DNA from: Comamonadaceae bacterium
GTDB lineage: Bacteria; Pseudomonadota; Gammaproteobacteria; Burkholderiales; Burkholderiaceae_C
Assembly (NCBI GenBank): GCA_027488985.1
Contig: JAIYAR010000005.1
Coordinates: 186,001 to 250,000 of the forward strand
Direction: 5' to 3'
DNA: 64,000 nucleotides
Shown one piece after another: positions 20,546 to 29,200 of this stretch. Both the position numbers and the translations under genes were made by a program. The notes under the pieces were generated by a model. That model saw only the letters and a program-made list of their open reading frames with translations. It was not told the origin of the DNA and did not search any database. Every line of letters starts with the position of its first letter. Within the stretch, counting starts at the first letter, position 1.

Positions 20546-21228
20546 TGACTCTGAGTTCCGGAACGCCGGGGCTCATCGGTCTGCTGGAAACCTGGAGTGC
20601 GATAGAAGTCCGACCCACCCGGCCGGACTGGGCTCTCCATTGGAGCGCGTGGCTGGGGCCACTGGATGCCATTGCATTGCGTGGCGCCTTGCCCGCCATC
20701 ACCAAAGCCACCAAGGTGGTTGCCCCCCGGACCGCGCATGAGCCCGACCTGAGCCAGGCATTGCAACAGCTGCGTGATGAGTTAACCGGATTCATCCGTC
20801 AGCAGCCTGTACGGCAGGTGCCTGCGCAGGTGCGCGTGGCGGGCATTGCCCAGGCTGCGCCCGAACCGGCGGAAGATGAGGACTATGGCAGCTACCGCCA
20901 GCGCTACCTGGACATCCAGCGGCGCATGGAGCTGCGCATAGGCCCGTTCCGCCAGCATTGTCGCGAAGTACTCGCCCGCACCAGCCCCCGCCTGAGCCAA
21001 TTGGCCCAGATGGACGCCACCCTGGAAGACATGCTGGGTGAACGCGCACAGGCACTACTGGCCAAGGTCTCCGCCCTGCTGGAGCGACGTTTTCACCGCT
21101 ATCGCCAAGATGCGGCGCTCTCCATGGCCGCATTCGAACACGATTTTCAAGACGCCCTGGTGGCGGAACTGCACTTTAGATTGGAACCCGTCACCGGCCT
21201 GGTAGAGGCCTGGCAGACCGGGGCCTGA
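20545..21228 (+). CDS. DUF3348 family protein, first gene of a stator-like cassette
   Basis: A 227-residue soluble, mostly helical protein matching what is annotated as DUF3348 in Burkholderiales (SGTPGLIGLLETWSAIEV near the start, LDIQRRMELRIGPFRQHCRE in the middle). ATG 20545 overlaps the gyrB stop by one base, so it is translated from the gyrB message. Conserved-looking segments are LRDELTGFIRQQ and LDATLEDMLGERAQALLAKV-like helices near the C-terminus. Function is unknown. Its fixed position before a MotA-like and an OmpA/MotB-like gene suggests a cytoplasmic partner of that membrane complex. Confidence 0.8.
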
Positions 21229-21234
21229 CACACC

Positions 21235-23118
21235 ATGACCCAAGATATGAACCGTTTCGTCATCCCCGCCGCTATAGGCGCAGGGTCTGTTTTTGTGGGC
21301 TGGATTGCGCTGGGCTTTGTTGGCACCAGTTACCTGGCCTTGTGTATGACGTTGCTCATAGGTGCGGTGTATGCCATCGGCCTGCAGGAAATGTCCAGCT
21401 ACCGCGCCAGCACCAATACCTTGCGGCAGGCGCTCACCGATATGGGCGATCCGCTGGAATCGCTGGCTGCATGGCTGGCCCGCGTACCCGCCGCCTTGCA
21501 ACCCAGCGTGCGTTCGCGCGTTGAAGGCGCGCGCGTGGGTCTGCCCGGCCCATCGCTCACCCCGTACCTCGTTGGACTGTTGGTCATGCTGGGCATGCTG
21601 GGCACCTTTTTGGGCATGGTCATGACCTTCAAAGGCGCCGTCTTTGCGCTGGAGGGCTCTGCAGACCTGCAAGCCATTCGCGCGGCGCTTGCGGCACCTA
21701 TCAAAGGTCTGGGCCTGTCCTTTGGCACCTCGGTGGCGGGGGTGGCGACATCGGCTTTGCTGGGTCTAGTGTCCGCACTCTGCCGCCGCGAGCGCCTGCA
21801 AGTCACCCGCCTGCTGGACACTCGCATTGCCACGGTGCTGCGGCCTTTCACCCTGGCCCACCAACGTGAAGCAGGGCTGCTGGCCCAGCAGCAGCAGGTG
21901 CAGGCACTGCCTGCGGTGGCAGAACAGCTCGCCCGGTTGATGGAACAGATCGAGCAACGCAACCTGGCCCTGAACACCCGGCTCGAAGCCCAGCAACAAG
22001 CCTTCCACGCAGACGTTAGCCGCGCTTACACAGGCCTGGCCACTGCTGTGGGGCAAAGCCTGCAAGACAGCCTGTTGGTGGGCGCGAAGCAAACCAGCGA
22101 AGCCATCGTCCCGGTGATGGAATCCGCCCTGCAGCAGCTAGTGGCCGAGACGCGCCAACAACTTACGCAGATGCGTGAAGCCTTGCAAGCGCAACTCCAG
22201 GGCGTGCATACCGCTTTCCGCGAAGGCACGCACACCCTGACGGCCGACTGGGCACGCGCCCTGAATGAGAGCACCGCCGCCCTGCAGACCGAATGGCAGC
22301 GCGCGGGCGAACACGCGCAGGCGCAGCAGCAGGCTTTGGCCCGCACGCTGGAAGCTAACGTGGCCAGCATCACCGAGCACACCTCCAGCCAAGTGAGTGC
22401 GGCTATCGACGGCATGGCCCGTGTGCTGGCGCAATCTGAAGCATTGGTGACTGCGCAACAGCGGCTAGAGGCCACGTGGGCAGAACAGCAGCAGGCTCGC
22501 ATGGACCAGCTCACCGCCCTATGGCGCACTGGACTGAACGACTTGCGTGCAGAAGAGGCTGCTCGCAGCGAAGCCGCTACTGCCCGCATCAGCGAACTCA
22601 CCCTGCAACTGCGCACCGGCATGAGCCAGCTGGACGAACGCGACACGCTGGCTCTGCAAGAGCGGCAGCAACTCATGGAGCGCCTGCACGACGTTTTGCA
22701 ATCCGCCGAGGCCACCACGCAGGGCCAGCGCGCTGCCATCGACACGCTGGTGGCCAACACGGGCCACACTCTGTTGCAAGTGCAAGAGCAGTTTTCGCAA
22801 ACGCTGGCGCTGCAGGCCGACAAGGCCGACCACCTGGCCGGGCAAGTGGGCAGCAGTGCCGCCGAACTCTCCCACTTGGGCAGCAGCTTCCAGCAGGCGG
22901 TGGAATTGTTTGTGGGCACCAGCGAGCAGCTAGTGCAAAGCCTGCAAGGAGTGGAGGCGGCTGTGAGCCAGTCCATGGAGCGCAGCGACGAGCAGCTGGC
23001 TTACTACGTGGCCCAAGCGCGTGAGGTGATAGACCTCAGCCTGAGCTCGCAAAAAGCCGTGGTGGAAGACCTGCGCAAGCTGCGCAACCAAGGCGTCGCT
23101 ACCGCAGGGACTGCGTGA
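21235..23118 (+). CDS. DUF802 membrane protein: MotA/ExbB-like core plus long helical tail
   Basis: A 627-residue protein with four predicted transmembrane segments (about residues 8-28, 31-50, 111-131, 160-182). The third and fourth carry the MotA/TolQ/ExbB hallmarks: GMLGTFLGMVMTF and, after an amphipathic stretch, IKGLGLSFGTSVAGVATSAL. Residues 185-627 form a roughly 440-residue Ala/Gln/Glu-rich tail, predicted coiled coil, with recurrent LTALWRTGLNDLRAEE-like units (DUF802). That layout is also that of ZorA in Zorya anti-phage systems. With the OmpA/MotB-like protein encoded next it could form an ion-driven stator; this is an inference from architecture. Confidence 0.8.
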   Translation: MTQDMNRFVIPAAIGAGSVFVGWIALGFVGTSYLALCMTLLIGAVYAIGLQEMSSYRASTNTLRQALTDMGDPLESLAAWLARVPAALQPSVRSRVEGARVGLPGPSLTPYLVGLLVMLGMLGTFLGMVMTFKGAVFALEGSADLQAIRAALAAPIKGLGLSFGTSVAGVATSALLGLVSALCRRERLQVTRLLDTRIATVLRPFTLAHQREAGLLAQQQQVQALPAVAEQLARLMEQIEQRNLALNTRLEAQQQAFHADVSRAYTGLATAVGQSLQDSLLVGAKQTSEAIVPVMESALQQLVAETRQQLTQMREALQAQLQGVHTAFREGTHTLTADWARALNESTAALQTEWQRAGEHAQAQQQALARTLEANVASITEHTSSQVSAAIDGMARVLAQSEALVTAQQRLEATWAEQQQARMDQLTALWRTGLNDLRAEEAARSEAATARISELTLQLRTGMSQLDERDTLALQERQQLMERLHDVLQSAEATTQGQRAAIDTLVANTGHTLLQVQEQFSQTLALQADKADHLAGQVGSSAAELSHLGSSFQQAVELFVGTSEQLVQSLQGVEAAVSQSMERSDEQLAYYVAQAREVIDLSLSSQKAVVEDLRKLRNQGVATAGTA

Positions 23119-23762
23119 TGACCGACATCGACACCATGGACGACAGCGGGGTCGATAGCGCCCCGGTTTGGGCCACGTTTGGCGACCTGATGGCCGGCTT
23201 GCTGGGTGCGTTTGTGCTGATTCTGGTCGGTGTGTTGGTGGTGCAGATGGACCTGGTCGCCAACCTGGAGTCCGAAGTCAAAAAACGCCAGCAGGAAGAA
23301 CAGCGCCGCATGGCCTTGGAAAAGGCCCTGGCCATCCCCTTGCAATCGGGCCGCGTGACCTTGAACAACGGCCGCATCGGCATCAGCGGCAGCGTGCTGT
23401 TTGCCGTCAACTCCGACCAACTGCGCACCGACGGGCGGCAGTTGCTCAAAAGCCTGGTGCCGCCCCTGCAGGTCTACCTGGGCGAGCGAGACGAGATGCT
23501 CATGGTCAGTGGCTTCACGGACAACGTGGCTGTCTCGGGCGCCAACCGGCACTTTGCCGACAACCTGGAGCTTTCCGCCCAACGATCGCTCACCGTGACG
23601 CGTGCGCTCATTGAAGAGGGTATGCCCGCCTCGCGCGTGTTTGCTGCGGCTTTTGGCGCACAGCAGCCCGTGGCATCGAACCAAAACGAGACTGGCCGGG
23701 CCCTGAACCGCCGCGTGGAAATGGCCCCGGTGCCCAAGGGTACGCAAGCTGCCCATGACTGA
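23118..23762 (+). CDS. MotB/ZorB-like OmpA-domain protein
   Basis: A 214-residue protein with one transmembrane helix (residues 22-42) and a periplasmic OmpA peptidoglycan-binding domain (about 85-205; VSGFTDNVAVSGANRH and NETGRALNRRVEM are the usual peptidoglycan-contact segments). An Asp lies at the cytoplasmic start of the helix in WATFGDLMAGLLGAF (Asp23), the position of the proton-carrying Asp of MotB and ZorB. The ATG overlaps the preceding stop (TGATG), as expected for a stator pair. It is shorter than typical MotB, with almost no linker or plug. Confidence 0.82.
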   Translation: MTDIDTMDDSGVDSAPVWATFGDLMAGLLGAFVLILVGVLVVQMDLVANLESEVKKRQQEEQRRMALEKALAIPLQSGRVTLNNGRIGISGSVLFAVNSDQLRTDGRQLLKSLVPPLQVYLGERDEMLMVSGFTDNVAVSGANRHFADNLELSAQRSLTVTRALIEEGMPASRVFAAAFGAQQPVASNQNETGRALNRRVEMAPVPKGTQAAHD

Positions 23763-24207
23763 CGCTTCGCACGCCATGCCCGCCCTGATGGAGCGCATGC
23801 GTCAGCTCCCGGCGCAGGCACGCACTGCGATCCCTCGCAAAGGCCTGGACGCCCTGAAGGCCCTGAACCGCAGCTTGCAAAGCCCCGCCACAGGCACCGA
23901 CAACGCGGCCGCTGCGTCCAACCCCCCGCGCGCGGTTGAAATGAAAAGCGTGCAGCAGTTCCGCCAGTCGTGGCATCGGATGAAGGTGCAAGACCAGGTG
24001 GAGCAGGCACTTCAACAAGGCCCCGCCAATGCCGGTCCGCTCAACTCCCACCGTCTCGTGCTGCGCACTTTGGGCCTGATGCAAGACTTGTCTCCCGCCT
24101 ACCTGCACCACTTCATGAGCCACCTGGACACCATGCTGCAGCTGGACACCCTGACGCTGCCGCAGGCAGCCAAGCCGGCAAAGGGCGGAAAACGTCGCCT
24201 CAAGTAG
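23755..24207 (+). CDS. DUF2894 family protein, last gene of the stator-like cassette
   Basis: A 150-residue basic, soluble protein of the DUF2894 type, with a disordered, Ala/Pro-rich N-terminal half and a helical C-terminal half (QQFRQSWHRMKVQDQVEQAL, then HRLVLRTLGLMQDLSPAYLH and a Lys/Arg-rich end). It overlaps the OmpA-type gene by 8 bp. Function is unknown; conservation of position with the three genes before it implies a shared complex. No enzyme motif was seen. Confidence 0.78.
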   Translation: MTDASHAMPALMERMRQLPAQARTAIPRKGLDALKALNRSLQSPATGTDNAAAASNPPRAVEMKSVQQFRQSWHRMKVQDQVEQALQQGPANAGPLNSHRLVLRTLGLMQDLSPAYLHHFMSHLDTMLQLDTLTLPQAAKPAKGGKRRLK

Positions 24208-24244
24208 GATGCGCGCAATTTCACACTTCATAACAGGAACCGTC

Positions 24245-24598
24245 ATGACAGCGTCCCCCATCCAACGCATCAATCCGGCCACCCAATGGTCCGACGCGGT
24301 AGTGCACAACGGCACGGCTTATTTTGTGGAAGTGCCCGAAAGCGGCACCGACATCACCAGCCAGTCGCAGGCGGTGTTTTCACAAGCAGAGCGCACGCTG
24401 GCGCTGGCCGGCAGTGACAAAAGCCGTCTATTGATTGCCACCATCTACCTCAAGCACATGAGCGACCGCGCTGCCTTCAACGCCGCGTGGCAGGCATGGC
24501 TCCCGGAGGGTTGCGCACCGGCCCGGGTGTGCGTGAGCGCCGAAATGGCCAGCCCGGACTACCTGTTGGAGATTGCGTTCACCGCAGCAACCGCCTGA
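24245..24598 (+). CDS. RidA family protein (YjgF/YER057c/UK114)
   Basis: A 117-residue protein of the RidA superfamily, small trimeric proteins that in the founding case hydrolyse reactive enamine/imine intermediates. Family features are the start IQRINPATQWSDAVVHNGTA, the SQAVFSQAERTLALAGSDKS helix and the conserved Arg in APARVCVSAEMAS. ATG 24245 was chosen over an upstream GTG/ATG because the fold starts there. It belongs to one of the non-archetypal subfamilies, so the exact substrate is open. Confidence 0.85.
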   Translation: MTASPIQRINPATQWSDAVVHNGTAYFVEVPESGTDITSQSQAVFSQAERTLALAGSDKSRLLIATIYLKHMSDRAAFNAAWQAWLPEGCAPARVCVSAEMASPDYLLEIAFTAATA

Positions 24599-24630
24599 AA
24601 GGCAGTACAGGCAGTTTCAAGCAAAAAGTG

Positions 24631-24677
24631 CCTGTGGCGCTCATGGAATATGCGCGGGCAGCTTCTTTTTTGATAGC
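24631..24677 (+). repeat. Dispersed repeat copy E, in the ridA-lacI gap
   Basis: Reads GGCGCTCATGGAATATGCGC, then GGGCAGCTTCTTTTTTGATAGC, matching the other copies. It sits 32 bp after the RidA stop and before the end of the convergent LacI-type gene, where it could also act as a transcription-end structure. Confidence 0.7.
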
Positions 24678-24719
24678 AAACCGCGGCTTTCCTTCACGCC
24701 TCCTTGCCGCACGATCTCT

Positions 24720-25739
24720 TTAAGAGCTATTGCGCACCGGCCCGGTGGAAGCACGCACCACCAACTCAGGGTCGGGCACATGCACGATGGTGGGCTCGTG
24801 CTGGGGGTTCTCAATCAAATCCAGCAACAGGTTGATCGAGATGGTGGCCACCTGCTCAATGCCCAGGGCCACGGTGGTGAGCGCCGGGCGCATGTCGCGC
24901 GCCAGCTGGATGTCGGTGATGCCGATGAGGGAAATATCCTGCGGGATGCGGATGCCCCGGTCGGCCAGCGCCTGGCTGGCGCCATAGGCCATCAAATCGT
25001 TGGTGCAAAAAATGGCGGTGATGTCGGGGTGCTGCTCCAGCAATGAGTCGGTGGCCTCATGGCCACCGGCCACGGTGTCGCTCACATTGCGAACCATGGC
25101 CTCATCCAAAGTGATGCCGGCGGCAGACAGCGCGCTTTTGAACCCGTCCAAGCGCCCGAGCTGCATGCCCTCCAGGCCGCAACCCACGATGGCACCGATG
25201 CGCTGGTGGCCCAAGTCCAGCAAATGCTGCCCTGCAATTTCGCCCGCGCGGTGGAAGTTCACCACCACATGGGGAATGCGGTTAGCCAGGTCCACCTGCT
25301 CTTCGGACGCCAGCACGATGGGGGAGCGCCGGGTTTTGAGCTCATTGATGTCATCCGCGCTGATACCGGTGTGCAGCACCAGCACGCCGTCGGCCAGCGT
25401 CCCGGCAATCTGGTGCAGATACGCGCGGCCGATGTCAGGGCGCTCGTCGGTGTTGCACACCATCAGAAAGAAGTTACGGTGGCGGGCTACCCGCTCGGCC
25501 ACCCGCACGAACTCGGGGTAGAAGGGGTTGTTGATGTCGGGCAGCACCAGCGCCACCATGGACGATTTTCCCTCGGCCAGCGCGCGGGCCATCAGGTTGG
25601 GGCGGTAGCCGGTCGCGGCAATTGCCTCCTGCACTTTTTGCACGGTGGCAGGCTTCACCTTCTGCGTGTTGCGCAGCACATTGGACACCGTGGCGGTGGT
25701 GACTCCTGCCAGGCGGGCGACTTCACTCAGGGTAGCCAT
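24720..25739 (-). CDS. LacI-family regulator of the galactoside locus
   Basis: A 339-residue LacI/GalR regulator. The helix-turn-helix is at residues 1-25 (MATLSEVARLAGVTTATVSN), the hinge helix at about 45-57 (YRPNLMARALAEGK) and a periplasmic-binding-protein-like effector domain fills the rest. It is divergent from the galactoside operon, whose upstream region carries two palindromes with the central CG typical of LacI-family operators. It probably represses the operon and is released by a galactoside or galactose; the ligand is inferred from the operon's enzymes. Confidence 0.92.
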   Translation of the reverse strand: MATLSEVARLAGVTTATVSNVLRNTQKVKPATVQKVQEAIAATGYRPNLMARALAEGKSSMVALVLPDINNPFYPEFVRVAERVARHRNFFLMVCNTDERPDIGRAYLHQIAGTLADGVLVLHTGISADDINELKTRRSPIVLASEEQVDLANRIPHVVVNFHRAGEIAGQHLLDLGHQRIGAIVGCGLEGMQLGRLDGFKSALSAAGITLDEAMVRNVSDTVAGGHEATDSLLEQHPDITAIFCTNDLMAYGASQALADRGIRIPQDISLIGITDIQLARDMRPALTTVALGIEQVATISINLLLDLIENPQHEPTIVHVPDPELVVRASTGPVRNSS

Positions 25740-26156
25740 GGGCGCTGCAACTTGGTGTGAATTGGCATCGATTGATACTTTTTTTGATTCCTAGGACTTA
25801 CCCTAGGCGCCAGTTTTTTTGCGGATACCCATAGGTATACTCGAAAAATTGTCGAATTTAATCGCTTAAATTTTAAATTTGCGGCTGTCTCCCCGGCGGG
25901 TCTGCAAGCCTTCCGGACCGTGGGCGGATTGAATATCGACATGTGTTTCAGTCAGAAATTTAACCGCTTAAATTTACGAAAGGACGCCAGCCGGTACCAG
26001 GATTCACCCCCCCACACACTCTGGTTTCATCCACAAAGGCAGAGCCTGACCCGCCCCACATTTTTTGGCAGGCCCGGACTCTGGAGACAACGGATACGCG
26101 TGCTACGGTTTACACCGCATGACGTGCCTGACCCCATATCAACAGGAAGACAGACT
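25740..26156. promoter_or_regulatory. Control region of the galactoside operon, with two LacI-type operators
   Basis: A 417-bp gap with two palindromes: operator 1 at 25855-25872 (arms AATTTAA/TTAAATT around TCGC) and operator 2 at 25956-25975 (arms AAATTTAA/TTAAATTT around CCGC). Their centres are 102 bp apart, about ten helical turns, which suits DNA looping. Operator 1 occupies the 17-bp spacer of a candidate promoter, TTGTCG (25849) and TTTTAAAT (from 25871). The rest up to the binding-protein gene is leader sequence, with AGGAAGA before its ATG. Confidence 0.75.
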
Positions 26157-27443
26157 ATGAATTTCGCAAAACGCTTCACCATCCGCAGCACCGCTGCCGC
26201 CATGCTGGGCCTGGCCCTGGGCACCACCGGCCTGATGGCCAGCCACGCCGCCAACGCCGGTGAAGTCACCATCTGGGCATGGGACCCGAACTTCAACATC
26301 GCCATCATGCAAGAGGCGGCCAAGCGTTACACCGCCAAGAACCCCGGCGTGACCTTCAAGATCGTGGACATGGCCAAAGCCGACGTGGAGCAAAAGCTGC
26401 AAACCACCCTGGCCTCCGGCGTGACCAAGAACCTGCCCGACATCGTGCTGGTGGAAGACTACAACGCCCCCAAGTACCTGCGCTCTTTCCCCGGCGCGTT
26501 TGAATCCCTGTCCGGCAAGGTGGACCACAAGGCATTCGCCAATTACAAGGTCAACCTGATGACCATGGGCGGCAAGGTCTACGGCCTGCCTTTTGACACC
26601 GGCACCACCGGCATGTACTACCGCAGCGACCTGATCAAGCAGGCCGGCCTGACCGACAAAGACATGCAGAACATCACCTGGGACCGTTACCTGGAAATCG
26701 GCAAGCAAGTCGAAACCAAGACCGGCAAGAAGATGTTCGCCATGGACCCCCAGGACATCGCAACCATCCGCATCATGATGCAGTCCGCAGGCCGCTGGTA
26801 CTTTGACAAAGACGGCAAGCTCGACATCAAGAACAACCCCGCCCTGAAGGCCGCGCTGGAAACCCAGGTCAAGTTCATGAAGACCGGCGTCTACAAGCCC
26901 ACCTCCGGATGGGGCGAGTGGGTCGGCGCGCTGAACAAGGGTGACGTTGCTTCCGTGATCACCGGCGTTTGGATCACCGGTTCCGTGAAGGCTGAAGCCA
27001 GCCAATCCGGTAAATGGGCTGTGGCTGCCACCCCCCGCCTGAATGTGCCCGGCTCCGTCAATGCGTCCAACCTGGGCGGCTCCAGCTGGTACGTGCTCTC
27101 GAGCGGCAAAGAGAAGGCTGCTGCAGCCGATTTCCTGAACCAGATCTACGCCAAGGATGTGGACTTCTACCAGACCATTCTGCAGTCCCGCGGTGCGGTG
27201 GGCTCCCTGCTGGCTTCTCGCAATGGCAAGGCTTACTCTGAAGCCGACCCCTTCTTCGGTGGCGCCAAGGTATGGCAGCAATACAGCGACTGGATGGGCA
27301 AAGTGCCTAGCGTGAACTACGGCATTTACACCGCCGAAGGTGACGCTGCGGTAGCCGCCCAACTGCCTGCTTTGGCACAAGGTCTGCCGGTCGAGAAGGC
27401 ACTGGAAAACATCCACAACCAGCTCGCCTCGCAAATCAAGTAA
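26157..27443 (+). CDS. ABC sugar importer, periplasmic binding protein (galactoside-type)
   Basis: A 428-residue family-1 extracellular solute-binding protein. The signal peptide is residues 1-35 (basic start, then AAAMLGLALGTTGLMASHAA, cleavage after ANA-G). The mature part begins EVTIWAWDPNFN and includes VYGLPFDTGTTGMYYRSDLI, a segment common in oligosaccharide binders. ATG 26157 has AGGAAGA upstream; the frame extends further 5' but without family similarity. It is the first gene of the operon; the neighbouring GH2 and GH36 enzymes point to galactose-containing oligosaccharides as ligands. Confidence 0.9.
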   Translation: MNFAKRFTIRSTAAAMLGLALGTTGLMASHAANAGEVTIWAWDPNFNIAIMQEAAKRYTAKNPGVTFKIVDMAKADVEQKLQTTLASGVTKNLPDIVLVEDYNAPKYLRSFPGAFESLSGKVDHKAFANYKVNLMTMGGKVYGLPFDTGTTGMYYRSDLIKQAGLTDKDMQNITWDRYLEIGKQVETKTGKKMFAMDPQDIATIRIMMQSAGRWYFDKDGKLDIKNNPALKAALETQVKFMKTGVYKPTSGWGEWVGALNKGDVASVITGVWITGSVKAEASQSGKWAVAATPRLNVPGSVNASNLGGSSWYVLSSGKEKAAAADFLNQIYAKDVDFYQTILQSRGAVGSLLASRNGKAYSEADPFFGGAKVWQQYSDWMGKVPSVNYGIYTAEGDAAVAAQLPALAQGLPVEKALENIHNQLASQIK

Positions 27444-27473
27444 GACACGGCAACACTGAACCCAAGGAGCACC

Positions 27474-28370
27474 ATGGCGCCCAAGCCTACGACCAGCTAC
27501 CGGCGTTTTTACGACGTCAACGGTTGGCTATTTGTTTCCACTGCACTCGGGTTGATCGGGGTCTTCATGGCCTACCCGATCGTCCGCTCGCTGTGGATGT
27601 CCCTGCATGCCGGGCAGGGAACGGTAGTTGAGTTCGTAGGCACGGGCAACATCGTGCGTTTGTTCAGTGATCCTGTCTTCCTGAAAGCGCTGCAGAACAC
27701 CAGCATCTTTCTGGTGATCCAAGTGCCCATCATGTTGTTGCTGGCGCTGGTCATGGCCAGCTGCCTCAACATGCCGAACCTGCGCTTTCGCGGGCTGTTG
27801 CGCACGGCAGTGTTCCTGCCCTGCGTGACCTCGCTGGTGGCGTACTCGGTGGTGTTCAAGAGCATGTTTTCGTATGACGGCCTGGTCAACCACGCGCTAG
27901 CGTGGCTGGGCCTCATCTCTGAGCCCATCCCTTGGCTCAATGACCCGTTCTGGTCCAAGGTCGTCATCATCATCGCAATCACCTGGCGCTGGACCGGCTA
28001 CAACATGATCTTCTATCTCGCGGCCATGCAGAACATCGACAAGTCGATCTACGAGGCTGCCCGTATCGATGGCATCTCGGCCTACCGCCGCTTTGTCTCC
28101 ATCACTATCCCGAATCTCAAGCCGGTGATCCTGTTCACCACGGTGACCTCCACCATCGGCACCCTGCAGTTGTTTGATGAACCCATGAACATCACCACCG
28201 TGGGCACTGTGTTCTCCGACAACACGCTCACGCTGTCCATGTACATCTACAACCTGTCGTTCAAGTTTGTGCCCAACTTCGGCTATGCCGCCACGGTGTC
28301 TTACGTCATCGTGTTGCTGGTGGCTGCGCTGGCCGCCATCCAGTTTTATGCCGCCCGGGAGCGCAACTGA
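27474..28370 (+). CDS. ABC sugar importer permease (MalF type)
   Basis: A 298-residue inner-membrane permease with six predicted transmembrane segments and the EAA loop EAARIDGISAYRRFVSITIP (about residues 195-214) that docks on the ATPase. It is the first of a permease pair for a carbohydrate uptake (CUT1) importer, preceded by AAGGAG and 30 bp after the binding-protein gene. Confidence 0.92.
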   Translation: MAPKPTTSYRRFYDVNGWLFVSTALGLIGVFMAYPIVRSLWMSLHAGQGTVVEFVGTGNIVRLFSDPVFLKALQNTSIFLVIQVPIMLLLALVMASCLNMPNLRFRGLLRTAVFLPCVTSLVAYSVVFKSMFSYDGLVNHALAWLGLISEPIPWLNDPFWSKVVIIIAITWRWTGYNMIFYLAAMQNIDKSIYEAARIDGISAYRRFVSITIPNLKPVILFTTVTSTIGTLQLFDEPMNITTVGTVFSDNTLTLSMYIYNLSFKFVPNFGYAATVSYVIVLLVAALAAIQFYAARERN

Positions 28371-28371
28371 C

Positions 28372-29190
28372 ATGACCAACTGGGCAGAAAAATTCCGCAT
28401 GGCCGGCGTCTACCTCTTTCTGGGGGTCATGGCCTTGGTGTCCTTGTTCCCGTTTGCCTGGATGGTGATCAGCGCCACCAACGCCTCGGTGGACGTCACC
28501 AAGGGCAAGTTCACCTTCGGCAGCGCGCTGCTGGAGAACTTCGAGAAACTCAACAAGAGCTTCGACGTGGCCCAGGTCTTCTGGAACTCCGGAAAGATCG
28601 CCATCATTGGCGGCTTCTTCACGCTGCTCGTTTCGTCCATGGCGGGCTACGGCTTTGAAGTGTTCAGCTCCAAGGCCCGCGAACGCCTGTACAACGGCCT
28701 GCTGCTCACGCTAATGGTGCCCTTTGCGGCACTGATGATTCCGCTCTTTATTTTGATGGCGCAGTTCGATCTGCTGGACACCCACATCGCCGTCATCCTG
28801 CCGGTGGTGGCGTCCGCCTACATCGTGTTTTATTTCCGCCAGAGCACCAAAGCCTTTCCGCCCGAGTTGCGCGAAGCCGCACGTCTGGACGGTCTGAAGG
28901 AGTGGCAGATCTTCCTGTTTGTGTATGTGCCGGTCATGCGATCTACCTATGCAGCGGCCTTCATCATCGTGTTCATGGCGGCGTGGAACAACTTCCTCTG
29001 GCCTCTCATCGTGCTGCAGTCCCCCGAGCTCAAAACCATCACCCTGGTGCTGTCCTCTCTGGGCTCGGCCTACTTTCCTGACTTCGGCGTGATCATGCTG
29101 GCGGCCATGCTCGCCACCCTGCCCACCCTGGTCGTCTTTTTCGCAATGCAACGGCAGTTCGTACAGGGCATGCTGGGCTCCGTCAAATAA
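28372..29190 (+). CDS. ABC sugar importer permease (MalG type)
   Basis: A 272-residue inner-membrane permease with six predicted transmembrane segments and the EAA loop EAARLDGLKEWQIFLFVYVP. ATG 28372 lies one base after the first permease's stop, so the two are tightly coupled; the longer frame starting at 28267 runs inside the previous gene. It pairs with the MalF-type protein to form the membrane channel. Confidence 0.92.
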   Translation: MTNWAEKFRMAGVYLFLGVMALVSLFPFAWMVISATNASVDVTKGKFTFGSALLENFEKLNKSFDVAQVFWNSGKIAIIGGFFTLLVSSMAGYGFEVFSSKARERLYNGLLLTLMVPFAALMIPLFILMAQFDLLDTHIAVILPVVASAYIVFYFRQSTKAFPPELREAARLDGLKEWQIFLFVYVPVMRSTYAAAFIIVFMAAWNNFLWPLIVLQSPELKTITLVLSSLGSAYFPDFGVIMLAAMLATLPTLVVFFAMQRQFVQGMLGSVK

Positions 29191-29200
29191 GGCTTTTCAC

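Noticed and set aside
25920..26156. Upstream in-frame extension of the sugar-binding protein gene
   Set aside because: The signal peptide starts at 26157 with a good Shine-Dalgarno, and the extension contains operator 2.
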